Both the position numbers and the translations under genes were made by a program. DNA of 21,563 nt, from assembly GCA_023432855.1 (NCBI GenBank), contig JAEZEZ010000121.1, positions 1 to 21,563 on the forward strand, written 5' to 3'. This document shows positions 1-9,100 of this stretch, one piece after another. The DNA comes from Pseudomonadota bacterium (GTDB lineage Bacteria; Pseudomonadota; Alphaproteobacteria; Caulobacterales; Caulobacteraceae). Position 1 is the stretch's first letter. Each line of letters opens with the position of its first letter. Under the pieces are notes generated by a model. That model was not told the origin of the DNA. It did not search any database and saw only the letters and a program-made list of their open reading frames with translations.

Positions 1-255
1 GTGATGACCGCTGACTACTGGTACGACAACCTGCGGCAGACTGTGCTCTTCGACGCGGCCGTGCGGACGGCTGTGGCTGCCGGGCACACCACGTTCGTCG
101 AGATCAGTCCGCATCCGGTGCTGGCGATGCCGGTGACCGCGATTCTTGACGACGCCGGTGTGAGTGGGCACACCATCGGTAGTCTGCGTCGTGGTGACGA
201 CGACGTGACCCGGTTGCTGACCAACCTGGCCACCGCGTACACCGTCGGCCTTCAC
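1..255 (+). CDS. Type I polyketide synthase acyltransferase domain, C-terminal fragment (foreign to the rest of the window)
   Basis: This + strand frame is open from the first base and encodes about 85 residues resembling the last part of an acyltransferase (AT) domain of an actinomycete modular polyketide synthase. The visible signatures are YWYDNLRQTVLFD near residues 6-18 and FVEISPHPVL at about 32-41, followed by a GSLRRGDDD segment and LLTNLATAYTVGL at about 72-84. In such enzymes the AT loads malonyl or methylmalonyl extender units onto the acyl carrier protein; the catalytic Ser and specificity motifs would lie upstream of the window. After residue ~85 the resemblance stops and the frame runs to a stop at 298-300 inside unrelated sequence. 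The GTG at base 1 is just the window edge, not a start. Codon choice (many GGT, CGT, GTG) differs from the neighbouring genes. Family assignment is firm; whether it belongs to this chromosome is doubtful. Confidence 0.75.
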
Positions 256-312
256 CGTTCGGGCGACCAGCGCCCAGAGGCGGCGCTCCTCAGGACTTAG
301 CCGGCGCTTCAT
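250..312 (-). CDS. Smr-domain (MutS2-type) protein, first ~20 codons only
   Basis: An ATG at 312-310 on the - strand starts MKRRLSPEERRLWALVARTV, which resembles the N-terminus of alphaproteobacterial Smr/MutS2-family proteins as I remember them. That family has a conserved basic start, then PEE and LW before a linker and a C-terminal Smr nuclease-like domain. A GGAG ribosome binding site sits about 7 bases upstream. The match ends near base 250, where the polyketide synthase fragment begins on the other strand, so the Smr domain itself is absent. The frame stays open to base 1 but encodes antisense polyketide synthase sequence. It would normally lie directly downstream of, or overlap, the histidine kinase gene. 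The assignment rests on about 20 residues, so it is moderate. Confidence 0.5.
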
Positions 313-2436
313 CGGACGGCTCCGGGGTCGGGGCGTCCGCCCGGCCGTCTCGATCGCTGCGGGCTCCGGTTCGCCGGCGGACAGGGCCTCCGGCGCGGGC
401 ATGGAGAAGCCGTCGTCGACGCCTTCGGGAGCGCCCTGTCCAGGAGCCATGGCCGCGGGATCCGGGGGCTCGGCGGACACAGCTTCGGGGGCCGCGGAAG
501 CATTCGATGCGGCTGGATCGGCGGCGTCGGTCGCGCTTTCCCCGGCCGCCGCCTCCTCGACCTTCGTTTCCTTGTTCGCCGCGTCGGCGGCCGCTTCGTC
601 CGACGGGAGGACTTCGGCGGCGGTCGCCTCCGGGATCACTTCCGCAGCGCCCGGCGCTTCGGCCGGCGAGGACGCCTCGGAGGCCTCGGCCGCCGGCGCC
701 GCGGCGTAGGGCAGATAGAGGCTGACGGTGGTCCCCTCCCCCGCCCGCGTCTCGAGCCGCGCGGCGCCCCCGGCGTGCCTGGCGAACCCGTAAACCTGTC
801 CGAGGCCCAACCCCGCGTGCAGGGCCGGCGGCTTGGTGGTGAAGAAGGCTTCCGGCGCGCGGGCGGCGGTCTCGGCGTTCATCCCGATGCCGGTGTCCGC
901 GACCCAGACCCGGAGGTAGTCGCCCGGCGCCAGGGGATGGACCTCCCCTTCGCCCAGGGACACGGGCTCGGCGCCGACGGTGATGGCGCCCCCGGCCGAT
1001 ACGGCGTCCCGTGCATTGGCGACCAGGTTCCTGAGCGCCGCCTCGAACTGGTCCGCATCCACGGCGACCACGCCCAGGCTGTCGGGCAGGCTGAATTGCA
1101 GCGGCGCCCGTCCGGCTTCGCGCGAAAGCGCCGGCTGCATGCCGAACACGAGCACGGACAGATCGGCGCGGCGCAGATCCTCCGCCCGGGGCTGGGTCAG
1201 GGCCAGCAGCTGGCGGCTGAGCTGTTCACCCTTGCGGTTGGCGGCGAGCGCCGCCTGTCCCAGGCGGCGGACGCGCTCGGGGCTTTCGGCCTGGGCCAGC
1301 AGGGCCTCCAGCGCGCCGCCAACCACGGCCAGCAGCCGATCGAAGTCCTGGGCCGCGCCGCCGCTGAGGCGCCCGGCCGTCTCGAGCCTCTGGGCCTGGG
1401 CCAGGGCGTGCTCGGTCTTCTCGCGCGACACCTCGCTCTCCTGCAGGGCGGCTTCGGCCCGGGCGAGGCGCTGCTCCAGGCCCTGCATGGCCTGGGCGCC
1501 CTGGTCCCCGGCGGTGCGCTCCTCGGTGATGTCGCGGGCGGTCCACAGGGCCGCGACGAACGCCCCCTGGCCGTCGCGGACGACGCCCCCACGCCAGGCG
1601 ACCAGCCGGCGCGCGCCGTCCGGACGCAGGATCCAGCTTTCCGAGCGCTCGGGCAGCTGCGTGCGCCCCTGCGCCACGTCCTGGAAGGCGTGACGCGCTA
1701 TCTTGCTGTCTTCGTCGGGGACGAAGCGGTCGAACCAGTCCTGGCCCACGATCTCCGCAGCGGGCAGGCCGATCAGGGCCGCGCCGGCGGCGTTGATGTC
1801 CCGGACCCGGCCTTCGCCGTCGAGCGCGATCAGGGCGCTGCCGGCCAGGTCGAAATAGCGGCGCGCCAGCTCTTCGTCCTCGCGCGCGGTATGCGGCGTC
1901 GCCAGGCCCTCGGTCTCGACCAGGGCGGCCGTCGAGCCGATGACCTCGCCGGCGCTGTTCAGGATCGGCATCGCGGTGACGGAGACCAGCATGCGCTTGC
2001 GGGTCCCGGGATTGACCATCAGGTGCTGGAAGCCCTTGACCGTCTGGCCGCGCAGGGCGCGCGCGGCGGGCAACAGCTCGGGCGGAATCTGCCGTCCGTC
2101 CGGGTAGGTGATACCCCAGGTGGCCGAGTGGAAGCGAAGGCCGATGAGCTCCGCGTCCTTGCGGCCCAGCAGCTGGTGGGCGGCGCGGTTGGCGAACACG
2201 AAGCGCCCGGTGGTGTCGGTCTCGACCAGGGCGACCGGGATCGCATTCAGGATGTTGACCAGCCGCCGCTCGGTCCGGTCGACGTCGACGGAGGCGCGCT
2301 CGACTTCATCGTTGGCCTCGCGCAGCGCGCCGGCGGTGCGCAGGAACAGGAAGAAGCCGAGGGCGGCCAGCAGCACGGCGGCGACCAGCGACACGCTGAG
2401 CGCGATGATCAGGTCCTGCTGGCTGTCGAAGATCAT
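313..2436 (-). CDS. Membrane-anchored PAS-PAS sensor histidine kinase with degenerate H-box
   Basis: The ATG at 2436-2434 opens a frame with one N-terminal membrane helix (residues 8-32) and a short charged linker. Two PAS domains follow (about 60-175 and 190-305), then a coiled-coil stretch (310-350), a DHp region (350-412) and a HATPase domain (450-577). ATP-binding motifs are intact: N-box LRNLVANARDAV (468-479), G1 ADTGIGM (513-519), F-box FFTTKP (531-536) and G2 GLGLGQ (542-547). The H-box reads GRLSGGAAQDFDRLL where relatives have VAHDFNNLL, so the phospho-accepting His is Gln363. An Ala/Glu/Pro-rich acidic tail follows from 577. The true C-terminus is unresolved: this frame has no stop and continues into the Smr start codon, while a shift of one base near 340-355 would give an end at 290 (PTPEPSDEAPAKS). 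No response regulator is in the window. No strong ribosome binding site is seen. Confidence 0.85.
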
Positions 2437-2594
2437 GGCACACCCGGCGCTCGGCCGCGGTGGGACTGCAAACGCCGGGCCGTTTTCTGTCCTAGCGCAG
2501 GACGCCCGCGCGCGCACCTGCGCCGTGGACGCCAAACGCCTGAACTGACGGGGACCTGGCTGGAGCGGCCGGTGATGTGCAGGCTCGCAGGCAA

Positions 2595-2618
2595 GAAAAA
2601 AGCCGCCCGCGGGCGGCT
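2595..2618 (-). terminator. Rho-independent terminator of tRNA-Gly
   Basis: Read on the - strand, this is a perfect GC-rich palindrome (AGCCGCCC / GGGCGGCT, plus-strand 2601-2618) followed directly by six T. It begins 17 bases after the 3' end of the tRNA, which is ordinary placement for an intrinsic terminator of a single tRNA unit. Confidence 0.85.
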
Positions 2619-2635
2619 CGTTTCGATGTCTCGAC

Positions 2636-2710
2636 TGGAGCGGGCGATGAGATTCGAACTCACGACCCCAACCTTGGCAAGGTTGTGCTCTACCCCTGAG
2701 CTACGCCCGC
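2636..2710 (-). tRNA. tRNA-Gly (anticodon GCC)
   Basis: The - strand gives a complete 75-nt cloverleaf. The acceptor stem GCGGGCG pairs with CGCCCGC, followed by a discriminator T and an encoded CCA. The D arm contains TAGCTCAGGGGTAGAGCA and the TpsiC arm contains GTTCGAATC. The anticodon stem CAACC/GGTTG encloses the loop TTGCCAA, so the anticodon is GCC, reading GGC and GGT glycine codons. It stands alone with its own promoter and terminator. Confidence 0.97.
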
Positions 2711-2750
2711 GTTCCATGGAGCGCCGTGACGCCCCCGTCGAGAGGAGCGG

Positions 2751-2780
2751 CTTATAGAAGGGAAACCGCGCGCCCGGCAA
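2751..2780 (-). promoter_or_regulatory. Putative housekeeping promoter of tRNA-Gly
   Basis: On the - strand a TTGCCG box (plus 2775-2780) and a TATAAG box (plus 2751-2756) are separated by 18 bases. The -10 box lies 41 bases upstream of the tRNA 5' end. This is a visual match to a sigma-70-type promoter in an otherwise GC-rich gap. Transcription start is not determined. Confidence 0.5.
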
Positions 2781-2809
2781 GCCCCTTGCGGCAGTTTCCC
2801 GCACGCTTC

Positions 2810-2846
2810 AAACGAAAAGGCCCCGGCGCCTTGCGGAGCCGGGGCC
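2810..2846 (-). terminator. Rho-independent terminator after the first M10 protease gene
   Basis: Twenty bases past the stop codon at 2867-2869, the - strand has a hairpin with a nine-pair GGCCCCGGC/GCCGGGGCC core stem, extended around a small loop, and followed by TTTTCGTTT. The same 37 bases occur at 6040-6076 after the paralogous gene. Confidence 0.85.
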
Positions 2847-2866
2847 AGAGGTCGGCTTTCCTGCGG

Positions 2867-5800
2867 TCAGGGCCCGAAGATGAAGTCCGCGGCGTCGACC
2901 TGTGCCGTGGTCACGCCCATCAGGGTGATGGTGGTTCCGTCCGGAAGGCCGATGACGGCCCAGCCAGAGGCGCCTGCGCTGACCGACAGGTCGGCGAAGT
3001 CATCCACGCCCGCGATGCCGTCCAGCTGGATGCGGTCCACCCCGTCGGCGAAGTCCCGGATCAGGTCGGACCCGAGCCCGCCGCCGCCCTCAGGCGTGCG
3101 ATAGAGGAAGACATCGGCGTCGCCGCCTCCCCACATGACGTCGTCGCCCGATCCGCCGATCAGGACATCGGCGCCGCCGTGGCCATACAGCGTATCGTGG
3201 CCCGCACCGCCGTCCAGGCGGTTGGCGCCGTTGTTTCCGACGATGGCCTGCGAGAACGCGTTGCCCGTCAGGTCGATGGCGGTGACCCCGACCTGCAGGC
3301 TGGTGGACAGGATCTCGATCTCGGCCGCGGCCGACAGCTGGTAGCTGGAGGCGGCGAAGACCCGGTCGACCGAACCCTCGCCGCTGATCTCGACGACCAC
3401 GTCCCCGGCATTGTCGACGTAGTGCCAGTCGTTGCCCAGGCCTCCGATCAGGGTGTCGGCGCCCTCGCGACCGTCGAGGATGTCGTCGCCATCGCCCCCG
3501 GAAAGCTCATTGGCCGCCGCCGAGCCGCGCAGGATGTCGTTGAAGGAGGAGCCGACGAGGTTCTCGATGTCGAGCAGCAGGTCGTTCCCCTGGCCGGTCG
3601 CTGTGCGGGTGAGCAGGTTGGCGTTCACCCCGCCCGTCGCGCCGCTGTAGTCCGCGGTGTCGACGCCCAGGCCGCCGTCGAGCCGGTCGTCGCCGAGACC
3701 ACCGATGAGGATGTCCGAGCCCAGGTGGCCGTAGAGGCTGTCGGCGCCGTCCCCGCCGTCGAGCCGGTTCGCGCCGTTGTTGCCGACGACGACATTGTTC
3801 AGCTCGTTGCCGGTCAGGTCGATCGCGCCTGTGCCGACCTGGAGCGAAGTCGAGAGGATCTCGATCGCCGCCCCGGCGGTGAGCGCATAGCTGACGCTGG
3901 CGAAGACCCGGTCGACGTCGCCCTCGCCTTCAGCCTCGACGATGACGTCGCCCATGGAATCGACGTGATACCAGTCGTCGCCGAGGCCGCCGGTCATGTG
4001 GTCGGCCCCGCCCCGGCCATTCAGCACATTGGCCGCGTCGTTGCCGATCAGGGTGTCGTCGCCGGAACCGCCGGTCGCCTTTTCCACCGTCACGCCATTG
4101 GCGATGGTGAAGCCGCCGTGGATGCCCCAGGCGTAGGACACCCGGCCGCCGCCGCCTTCCTCGTACTGCAGGGTGGCGGGCCTGAGGTCGATGTGGGCTG
4201 CCGCGGCGCCGTCGTAGCGGATCTCGTCCGTGCCGCCGCCGTCCCAGATTGACGAATAGAAGGTGCCGGCCGCGTTGACGTCCTTCAGCAGATAGACGTC
4301 GTTGCCGGTCGCCCACTCTTCGTTGACGCCGTACTTGTCCTGGATGACCGCGATGTCGAGCGGGCTGAGCGAAGCGACCCAGCCGTAGTGGTCGGCTTCG
4401 GTCCCGGTGACGCCGCCGGCGCTGGGCTGGCCGTAGGGGGAGGACGACCAGCCGTCATTGTAGGACATGATGGTGAAGACCTGCTGGCTCAGGTCGAAGT
4501 CGCCGAGACCGCCGCCGATGGCGCCCTCGACGGGGTCGTCGCTGGGGCCCGCGCCGTTCATGATGCTGGAGCGGCCGCCGTTGTCGTGCGGGTGAGCGAG
4601 GCCGTGGCCGTGGCCGAGCTCGTGCAGCAGGGTCGGGAAGTAGAAGCCGCCGGGGGAGACGCCTTCTTCGGTCCAGCGCACGTCCCCGGTGTTGATCTCC
4701 ATCTGGCCTTCGTTGGCCGTGCCGGGCGGGCTCATGCGGCCCAGCAGGCTGGCGCCGGCGCCGGGCGTGCCCTCGTAGGTGATGATCTTGAAGTCCGCTT
4801 CCTCGCGGGTGAACACCTGCACGTAGACGATGTCGGCGACCTGCTCGTAGAGGTCGAAGGCGGCCTCGAAGGCGTCCTTCTCCCACTGCTGCATGCCCTG
4901 GGCGACGATGGTGGTGGTCAGGCCGGGGTTGGCGGGGTCCTCGCTGACGAAGATGTCGCCGGTCTCGGCGAAGTAGTAGGTGATGACGTTCTTGCCGACG
5001 ATGCCGTAGGGGTTGTTGTCGATCGGCGTCCCGCCGTTCGGCACTCCGTTGTCGGTGCGCGTGCCGTTGTCGCCGTCCGGATTGCGCGAGGTGCGGTCGA
5101 CCTGGGTTCCCCAGTCGATCGAGTGCAGCGGGCTGTCGGGGGTGTAGAACGGCACGTAGCCGAAGCCGTCGTTGGTATCGACGAAGATCTCGTAGTCGCC
5201 CACGAAGTCCCCGGTCGTCCCGTTGGCGGGCACGTCGTCATAGGCGCGGGCGTTGACGTAGTAGGTGCCGGTGTACTCGGCCCGGTAAGTGAGCACGGCG
5301 TCGAGGCCGAGGTCGTCGCCCGGGGCGCCGCCGTCGGCCGTAAGGATCAGGTTCCCGTCCGCGTCATAGAGCTCGAGATAGCTGTCGGCGACGCCAAGAA
5401 GGTTCGGTCCCCCGTTATGGGCGAACATGCCGATGTCGTAGAGCTGACCGGCGACCAGCTCGACCGCGTAGAAGTCCTGGTCGCCGACCGTATCCAGCGT
5501 GCCGATGATGTGCGGGCCGTCGACCGTGAGCGTGTGGGTGGTGCTGGTGTCGCCCGGAATGGTGTCGGTGGTGACCAGCAGGGGCTGCAGCGGCGCGCCC
5601 GGTTTGCCGTCGCCGACCCCGTCCTCGAAGAAGGACGAGGTCCCCTTCATGCAGTAGGCGCAGCCGCAGCGCACCAGGGCGTCGCCGTCAGCCGCCGGCG
5701 ACAGGTCGACGCCGCCGGTGAACATCGCCGCCACCCAGGGCTGGGACAGCAGCGAGGGGGAGAGGGCGTAGTCGGCCAGGGTGATCCCTGAACCCCGCGT

Positions 5801-5914
5801 CAACGGCTGATAGATGTCCTCAGCCAGACCGTGTCGATTGGGCAGGAACGCTGCATCCCAATCCCACTCCCGGACCGGCGCACGGACGCCGGTCGTCATC
5901 GAACTGCCTTTCAT
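2867..5914 (-). CDS. Serralysin-type M10B metalloprotease with PPC domain and RTX repeats (shorter paralog, 1015 aa)
   Basis: This is a predicted extracellular calcium- and zinc-dependent protease. The start at 5914 has GGAGGAG about 6 bases upstream. Order of parts: an N-terminal extension with a CGCAYC cluster (Cys 83, 85, 88); a pre-peptidase C-terminal (PPC) type beta domain (about 115-245) containing GDQDFYAVELVAGQLYDI; and a catalytic domain (about 265-530). The zinc motif HELGHGHGLAHP has ligands His431, His435 and His441 with Glu432 catalytic, and the Met-turn is TIMSYND (Met483). A serralysin C-terminal segment follows (about 530-610, DIAVIQDKYG and SSIWDGGGTDEI), then GGxGxDxxx RTX repeats to about 960, grouped in two long modules. 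There is no Sec signal peptide. The protein ends in ADFIFGP, an acidic-hydrophobic tail like type I secretion signals. No exporter genes are nearby. It lies downstream of a longer paralog on the same strand, with 125 bases of possible promoter between the paralog's terminator and this start. Confidence 0.95.
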   Translation of the reverse strand: MKGSSMTTGVRAPVREWDWDAAFLPNRHGLAEDIYQPLTRGSGITLADYALSPSLLSQPWVAAMFTGGVDLSPAADGDALVRCGCAYCMKGTSSFFEDGVGDGKPGAPLQPLLVTTDTIPGDTSTTHTLTVDGPHIIGTLDTVGDQDFYAVELVAGQLYDIGMFAHNGGPNLLGVADSYLELYDADGNLILTADGGAPGDDLGLDAVLTYRAEYTGTYYVNARAYDDVPANGTTGDFVGDYEIFVDTNDGFGYVPFYTPDSPLHSIDWGTQVDRTSRNPDGDNGTRTDNGVPNGGTPIDNNPYGIVGKNVITYYFAETGDIFVSEDPANPGLTTTIVAQGMQQWEKDAFEAAFDLYEQVADIVYVQVFTREEADFKIITYEGTPGAGASLLGRMSPPGTANEGQMEINTGDVRWTEEGVSPGGFYFPTLLHELGHGHGLAHPHDNGGRSSIMNGAGPSDDPVEGAIGGGLGDFDLSQQVFTIMSYNDGWSSSPYGQPSAGGVTGTEADHYGWVASLSPLDIAVIQDKYGVNEEWATGNDVYLLKDVNAAGTFYSSIWDGGGTDEIRYDGAAAAHIDLRPATLQYEEGGGGRVSYAWGIHGGFTIANGVTVEKATGGSGDDTLIGNDAANVLNGRGGADHMTGGLGDDWYHVDSMGDVIVEAEGEGDVDRVFASVSYALTAGAAIEILSTSLQVGTGAIDLTGNELNNVVVGNNGANRLDGGDGADSLYGHLGSDILIGGLGDDRLDGGLGVDTADYSGATGGVNANLLTRTATGQGNDLLLDIENLVGSSFNDILRGSAAANELSGGDGDDILDGREGADTLIGGLGNDWHYVDNAGDVVVEISGEGSVDRVFAASSYQLSAAAEIEILSTSLQVGVTAIDLTGNAFSQAIVGNNGANRLDGGAGHDTLYGHGGADVLIGGSGDDVMWGGGDADVFLYRTPEGGGGLGSDLIRDFADGVDRIQLDGIAGVDDFADLSVSAGASGWAVIGLPDGTTITLMGVTTAQVDAADFIFGP
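3119..3463 (-). repeat. RTX module, terminal copy in shorter protease (residues 818-932)
   Basis: This partial copy of about 115 residues starts with GADTLIGGLGNDWHYVDNAG and contains the conserved VDRVFAASSY, AAAEIEILSTSLQ, DLTGN and VGNNGANRLDGG blocks. It then passes into the C-terminal secretion region. It is closest to the terminal copy of the longer paralog, sharing NDWHYVDNA, AAAEIEI and the FSQ triplet. Confidence 0.85.
3464..4009 (-). repeat. RTX module, first full copy in shorter protease (residues 636-817, 182 aa)
   Basis: The copy begins GADHMTGGLGDDWYHVDSMG and contains VDRVFASVSYALTAGAAIEI, LSTSLQVGTGAIDLTGNEL and VGNNGANRLDGG. It continues with LYGHLGSDILIGG, DGGLGVDTADYSGA, a DIENLVGSSFND block and DDILDGRE. 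The next copy begins 182 residues later. Confidence 0.85.
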
Positions 5915-6039
5915 GGGTCTCCTCCGGATCGTCGCCTGTCGGACATCGATGGATCCGGGTGGAGCCGATCGTCCGCATGCTTACGTAACGGCAAGAACCT
6001 GAAAGGCGGGCCGCGGTTCCCGGGAGCTGTGCCGGAATG

Positions 6040-6076
6040 AAACGAAAAGGCCCCGGCGCCTTGCGGAGCCGGGGCC
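6040..6076 (-). terminator. Rho-independent terminator after the second M10 protease gene
   Basis: The 37 bases are identical to 2810-2846: a GGCCCCGGC/GCCGGGGCC core stem followed by TTTTCGTTT on the - strand. It begins 29 bases after the stop of the longer protease and isolates it from the shorter paralog, which starts 125 bases further on. Confidence 0.85.
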
Positions 6077-6105
6077 TTCTGGCCGTTCGAGATGTCTTCC
6101 GGATC

Positions 6106-9100
6106 CTACGGACCGAAGACGAAGTCGCCCGCGTCCACCTGTCCGGCGGCCACGCCCACCAGGGTGATGGTGGAGCCGTCGGGGAAGGTGATCACCGCGT
6201 AGCCCGAGCCGTTGGTGCTGACCGCCAGATCGCCGAAGTCGTCGGCGCCCGCGATGCCCTGGACCGAGATCATGTCGGAGCCGTTGGCGAAGTCGACGAT
6301 CATGTCGTTGCCGAACAGGCCGGCGTTGTAGAGGAAGGTGTCGTTCCCCGCGCCGCCGTACATGAGGTCGTCGCCCGCGCCGCCGATCAGCGTGTCGGCC
6401 CCGCCATGGCCATAGAGGGTGTCATTGCCGCCCGCGCCGTCCAGCTGGTTGGCGCCGTCGTTGCCCACCACCGACTGGCTGAAGCCGTTGCCGGTGAGGT
6501 TGATGGCGGACGTGCCGGCCTGCAGCGTGGTCGAGAAGATCTCGATCTCGGCCGCCGCGTCGAGCGTGTAGCTGGCCGAGGCGAAGACCCGGTCAGCGGC
6601 GCCCTGGCCGGCCAGCTCGATGACGACATCGGCCGCATTGTCGACGTAGTGCCAGTCGTTGCCGAGGCCGCCGATGGTGGTGTCGACGCCGCCGCGGCCG
6701 TCGAGCCGGTCGTCGCCGGCGCCGCCGTCCAGCAGGTTGCCGAGGGCGTTGCCGGTGATGACGTCGTTGAAGGCCGAGCCCATCACCTGCTCGATGTCGA
6801 GCAGGATGTCATTGCCGGCTGCGCCCGAGGACGACTGGGTCAGCAGGTTGGCGGTCACGGCGCCCGAGGCTCCGCTGTAGTCAACCAGGTCGACGCCCAG
6901 GCCGCCATCGAGACGGTCGTTGCCGAGGCCGCCGATGAGCGTGTCGTTGCCGTTGTGACCGTAGATGGTGTCGTCGCCCGCGCCGCCGTCCAGGGTGTTG
7001 TCGCCGTTGTTGCCGACGACCGCCTGGCCGAACTCGTTCCCGGTCAGGTTGATCGCCGCCGTGCCGGCCTGGAGGTTGGTGGACAGGATCTCGATCGAGA
7101 CGCCCGCCGCCAGGACGTAGCTGGCCGAGGCGAAGGCGCGGTCGAGCACGCCCTGGCCGTCCGACTCGACGATCACGTCGCCGGCGTCATCGACGTGGTA
7201 CCAGTCGCTGCCGAGACCGCCGATCATGGTGTCGGCGCCCTGGAAGCCGTCGAGGATGTCGTCACCCGCGCCGCCTTCCAGCGTGTTGGCCACGCCGTTG
7301 CCGCGCAGGGTGTCGTTGAAGCCGGAGCCGATCACCCGTTCGACGTCGCGCACCGTGTCGGCGCCCGCGCCGCCGGTGGCGGACTGCAGCAGGAGGTTCA
7401 CGGTGACGGCAGAAGCCGCGCCCGAGTAGTCCGCGGTGTCGAAGCCCAGGCCGCCGTCGAGCAGGTCGGCGCCGGAGCCGCCGATCAGGATGTCGTCGCC
7501 GCCGTGGCCGTAGAGGCTGTCGTCGCCACCCGCCCCGTTCAGGGTGTTGGTCCCGTCGTTGCCGACGATCGTCTGGCCCAGCTCGTTGCCGGTCAGGTTG
7601 ATCGCGCCCGTGCCGGCCTGGAAGGTCGTCGACAGCGTTTCGATCGCGGCGCCGGCGGTCAGGATGTAGCTGACGCTGGCGAACACGCGGTCGGCCACGC
7701 CCCCGCCGCCCGCCTCGATGACGATGTCTCCGGCGTTGTCGACGTAGAACCAGTCGTTGCCGGTTCCGCCCGTCATGGTGTCGGCGCCGGTTCCGCCGTT
7801 GATCACGTCGTCGCCGGAGCCGCCGTCGATGATGTCGTCGCCGCCAAGGCCGTTGATCGTGTCGTTGCCGCCGAGGCCGTTGATCTCGTCGGCGTCGGGG
7901 GTGCCGTCGAGCGTATCGGCGCCTTCGGTGCCGTTGATCACGCCGTCGCCCGCGAGCGGGATGTTGATGTCGGCCGCGGTGAAGGACGCCGCGTTGACGT
8001 TGTTCAGCAGGATCGAGTTCGAGGCGTCGAAGACGATGCGCAGGTTCGCACCTTCCTGGACCAGGGTGTAGCTGGCGTAGCCGGTGACCTGGATGGTGTC
8101 TTCCGAACCGCCGGCGACGAAGCCGTTGATGGTGTCGTTGCCGTGGCCGGACCCGAACACGAAGGTGTCGTTGCCGCCGCCGCCGTCGAGCGTGTCGTTG
8201 CCGATGCCGCCGGTGATGGTGTCGTTGCCGAGGCCGCCGTTGATGATGTCGTTGCCGGCGTTGCCCGACAGGTTGTTGGCCGCGTCGTTGCCGGTGATGG
8301 TGTCGACGCCCGAGCCGCCCGAGGCATTCTCGATGACCACCCCGTTGGCGATGGTGAAGCCGCCGTAGATGCCGGTGACGTAGGACACCGCGCCGGCGCC
8401 GATCTCGGAGTACTCGAGCGTCGCTGCGCGCAGGTCGATGAAGGCCGCGGCCGAACCGGCGTAGGAGATCGTGTCGTTGCCGCCCGTATCCCAGATCGAC
8501 GAGTAGTAGGTGCCCGCCGCATTCGTGGTCGACAGGTTGTAGTTGGTGTTGGTGTTGTTGAACGTGGTGTTCGCGCCGTACTTGTCCTGCAGTACGGCGA
8601 TGTCGAGCGCCATCATGGTGCCCTGGTAGCCGTAGAGGACGCTCGGCGATTCGCCGTTCGGGCCGGTCTGCCAGCCGTCGTTGTAGGACATCGTGGTGTA
8701 GATGCCCTGGTTCATGTCGAACAGGCCGTAGGAGCCGAACGAGCCGGTCACGCCCAGCATCACTTCCGAGCCGCCGCCGCTGTCGTGCGGGTGGGCCAGG
8801 CCCATGCCGTGGCCGAACTCGTGGATCATGGTGATGAAGCCGTAGCCGCCCTGCTCCAGGCCGCCGCCGCCCGCTTCATCCCAGCCCGTGCCGTTCCGCG
8901 CAAACACGCCGATGCCGGCACCGGGGGTCCCGGGCGGGTTGAAGTAGCCGAGGTAGCTGCTCGAATTGGTCGTCACCAGCTTGAAGTCGGCCTCGGCCGA
9001 GTTGGTGGTGATCTGGAACTCGACGTCGATGATGTTCTCGTACTGCTCGAAGGCCAGCATCGCCTGCTGGATTTCATAGCTGTTCCAGCCCAGCGAGGAG

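Noticed and set aside
309..503. A 64-codon - strand frame ending with a TGA that overlaps the Smr ATG
   Set aside because: The overlap is attractive, but the product is Pro/Arg-rich shadow sequence. The kinase tail reads better in the main frame, or after a small shift, as the version ending at 290.
775..2757. A 660-codon + strand frame opposite the histidine kinase
   Set aside because: It is in codon register with the kinase gene and runs through the tRNA. The product shows only Gln/Gly/Ala-rich mirror sequence.
2595..2780. tRNA-Gly as an integration site for a mobile element
   Set aside because: There is no integrase gene, no duplicated tRNA 3' end and no foreign-looking cargo beside it. 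It has an ordinary promoter and terminator.
3119..7788. Regular repeats that might suggest a CRISPR or DNA satellite array
   Set aside because: The period is 546-549 bp, in frame within protein genes, with diverged sequence. These are protein modules, not CRISPR repeats with unique spacers.
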